Positions 61,348 through 64,000 of a stretch of DNA of 64,000 bases are shown here, in pieces. The notes beneath the pieces were generated by a model, which was given only the letters and a program-made list of their open reading frames with translations, made no database searches and was not told the DNA's origin. A program made the translations under genes and the position numbers. Within the stretch, counting starts at the first letter, position 1. Each line of letters starts with the position of its first letter. This DNA comes from Quillaja saponaria (taxonomy: Eukaryota > Streptophyta > Magnoliopsida > Fabales > Quillajaceae), in assembly GCA_029379385.1 (NCBI GenBank), contig CM055611.1:19166062-19230061 (forward strand), given 5' to 3'.

Positions 61348-61577
61348 ATTTATATAGATAACACCTTAAGCTTTTACAATGAACTTAATATATATGTCAC
61401 AGCAATAATTATTATGTAATTTATTTCTTAATTAAATAACTGGTTGTTTGTAGTTTTGGATATGTATGAGATTAAATCATAGTTTGCAAAAATGAGAGTT
61501 TTTTAAGTTTCAGTCCTATTATTTACATTAATTATAGGACGCAGTACACCGCCCAAGAATCAATTCTATACTAAACA
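61348..61577. other. 3' flank of copy 4
   Basis: The first part matches the 3' UTR of copies 2 and 3 (ATATAGATAACACCTTAA; TATGTCAC). Otherwise no feature. Confidence 0.5.
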
Positions 61578-61592
61578 AATTAATGATTTTTT

Positions 61593-61874
61593 TTTTTTTT
61601 TTTTTTGGATAAAATAATGGAAAGGCAGGTAGGATATCGTACACATTCCGGCAAGAAATATTACGTCACATCACTACCACCCTATATTTGGAAGAAACTC
61701 ACTACACTTATGTTGGGGCCAAAGTTAAAGGTTTTTCTAAGAGTTGTCACGATCATACATGAGAACATAAATTTATCTCTCAACAAGGGCTGTTAAGGAG
61801 ACTCATACTCTCAACCTCTTTGAATGTGTGCTTCTTGAATACTGTTTTGATTGCTAAACCAATCCATTGTTGGG
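61593..61874 (-). mobile_element. SINE-like insertion, minus orientation
   Basis: A 282-bp insert is flanked by the 15-bp direct repeat AATTAATGATTTTTT (61578-61592 and 61875-61889). On the minus strand it begins CCCAACAATGGATTGGTTTA (box A-like GGTTTAGCAATC), has a box B-like GAGAGTATGAGTCTCC about 60 bp later, and ends in a poly(A) run (T run at 61593-61606). Pol III-like boxes, a poly(A) end, a long target duplication and the size fit a tRNA-derived SINE. The 63-codon plus-strand frame at 61605-61796 is its antisense and not a gene. Confidence 0.7.
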
Positions 61875-61889
61875 AATTAATGATTTTTT

Positions 61890-64000
61890 GTAAATAGTGT
61901 CTATATGATAATTATTAAAATAATATTTATAAAGTGACCCTAAAACATTGATTAAAAAACTCCTAATTATGTAATTAGCGAACTAGAAAGAAAGGGGGAT
62001 AGAAAAGAAGACGGCAGCTGAAAAGGTAGTGAATTTTTAGAGATGGGAGCAGTGGTGTCTTTGTTTCGGCTTTCTATCCTAATCTTCAGTCATAATCTAA
62101 AAATGTATTTGCTCTATAATTTCGTTTACTGTAAAACATTCGTGTTTTAATTATTGCTTTAGAGAATTAACCTAAATAATTATGAAATTAGGAACTTTTG
62201 TACCATATATGTTAATTAAAGCATGCTTTGATTTATTTATTTAATTCTTTGTTGAGTTACCTAAGCGTGTAGGCTCAACTGATTCTTCCCCTGAACCCTA
62301 AATGTTTTTAGATCGAGAATGTACGCGCACAACTGAGGGGTGAACTTGTGTGGTGAGTAAGTGGGCCCCATGCATCCAACTTTGAAGACACTGTTTTCTA
62401 CATGTGGACCCACCAATCAATGTTTTTCTAGTCTTCTTCTGGAGACCATGTCTTGAACTCCCTTAAACAAAAGCCAACTTTTTCTTCGAATATAGTTTCT
62501 TTTCCCGTAAATCTCCACTATATTAGTGCGAAACAATAGTTTTTTTTTTTTATTATTATTATTTAAAAGCAAAAGGATAATTATGTCTTTTTAATTATTT
62601 ATTTAGACCAATTAAGTTATTTGTACATTTCGTTTAATTACAGGGTGTAATGTGCTCCAATTGAAAGAAAGTGCTTTTTTTTTTTTTTTTGGCTAAGAGA
62701 GAGAAAGTGCAATTGACAGCAAAAAGGTAATTATGTCTTTCTAAATCAGTTTTATGTTTTAATTTGGACATAATGTCATATCAAATTTTATTTCCATAAT
62801 GTTCAGTTATCCTAATTTTATTCATATTCTAACCCTTTTATTTTCTCATATTTTTTACTCTCCTCTAACTAAAAATTTTGATTAAAATTAGAATTTTAAT
62901 TTATTAATTTATTCATGTTCATTTATATTTTTTTAAGTATTATTATTTGTTAAAACTCATATTCTTGTGGTATTTTTACTTAATCTTAATTCATTACTAG
63001 TCATATTCCTCCTTTATCATTGTCCTCCACTAAAAAACATCTTCCATTAATCACTGCAAGCTTTAGCTCAGGAGAAGGATACCTGCGCTTAAGCCCATGC
63101 AAAAAAATAATAATAATAATTCTTCATTGCTTTAATATGTGGATTCATGTTCATTCATTGTTTTGAATATTATTCATTTATTAAAACTCATTACCTTTTA
63201 GTCTTCCCTCCTTCTCAATAAGGAAAGGAATGTCTGATTTAAGAGTCCTAAGCCCACTTAGATACTTATAAATATTATTTTAAAATTTTAAATTTCAAAA
63301 GTAATAATTTATTTATTATATATTATTGAAATCATAGCACATATTATAATAAATAAATAAAAAATTATAAAATTTACATGAAATAACTTCGTCATTAAAC
63401 ATTTAAAATAAATCAGTTAATTTATATCGCATGATAAATTAAGTCACCTTACCCATCCAGTTAATAAGGGGGTTAAAACTTAAAAAAGATAGTAGCTGAA
63501 AAAGATAGTGAACTTTTTAGTGCTGGGAGCAATTGTGTCCTTGTGGGCTGACTTTTTGCTAACTTTTTAGTGCTTTCTAATTTCGTTTACTGTAAAATAT
63601 TTGGAGTTTTGCTATAGAGGGAGTAGAGAATACAAAATTATGTATTATTGTATTAATCTAATACACCTTATTTTATCATATCCTATTGTGTAATGAAATT
63701 AAAAGGAACTTACGTAGATTGTTACTTAAAGAATGCCAGATAGGTCAGAGTTTGAGTGGGGCTGATTTGCAATGTAACAAACTTTTTAATACGATTCTTC
63801 CATTTTTATTTTTTTAGTCTAAACCAATCACATAAGACATTATTATATACTTTGCCAAATTTTACTTCCAAAAATCAATGGAGAAAATTGGGATCGATGC
63901 CTTCGATGCCGTGTGTAGACCCATGCATGCAAGATCTAATTAACTTTTTTCATTTTCTTGCACCTATGGAAACCACCGCTTTGAATTTAATTTTTTTTAT
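61890..64000. other. Intergenic sequence, nothing recognised
   Basis: AT-rich with several T runs (62540-62550, 62676-62690) and an (AAT)n tract near 63106-63120. Text around 62010-62110 and 63490-63600 is locally repeated (GATAGTAGCTGAAAAAGATA; AATTTCGTTTACTGTAAAA), suggesting an old duplication of about 150 bp. No gene. Confidence 0.5.

Overview
The window looks like a nuclear segment from a dicot plant, probably woody. It is very AT-rich (roughly 70% by eye), has GT..AG introns, plant LTR retrotransposons with methionine-tRNA primer sites, LINE, SINE and MITE remnants, and microsatellites. The species cannot be named from the sequence. No prokaryotic feature, tRNA, rRNA or CRISPR array was seen.

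The only host genes I can support well are copies of one small gene family. It encodes an unrecognised protein of about 185 residues with four hydrophobic segments, from two exons joined in phase 2. Copy 1 (3207-4390, +) and copy 2 (15781-16877, -) are open from start to stop. Copy 3 (47150-47262 plus 51489-51940, +) has lost its splice donor and carries a 2-bp deletion. Copy 4 (55823-61347, +) has a Copia retrotransposon inside exon 1, plus a nonsense codon and frameshifts. A promoter-like segment without a gene (about 39535-40215) and a detached 3' tail (about 4541-4605) are further remnants. Repeated flanking blocks (R1 at 1378, 13640, 17270, 21360 and 36855; R2 at 7440, 14500, 34900 and 36655) indicate a locus built by repeated segmental duplication.

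Mobile elements fill much of the rest. A nearly complete Copia element lies at 55903-60793 with 5-bp target duplications and nearly identical LTRs. An older minus-strand Copia element lies at 22806-27866 with unusual TA...TA LTR ends. A fragment of the first family (8540-12790) is split by a 3-kb LTR-like unit (8822-11877); a second copy of that unit lies at 30634-33602. There are two LINE 3' fragments (845-1373, +; 52568-53610, -), a Tourist-like MITE (2485-2956), two SINE-like insertions (5506-5609; 61593-61874) and two CACTA-like termini (41551; 54891). A 2.3-2.6 kb inverted duplication (18733-20995 and 41535-44102) encloses a smaller one (28070-28497 and 34053-34485), so the middle of the window is a broken palindrome centred near 31.3 kb.

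I see no multi-gene pathway or operon-like system. The most notable items are the decaying family of unrecognised membrane proteins and the nested, datable insertion history around it.
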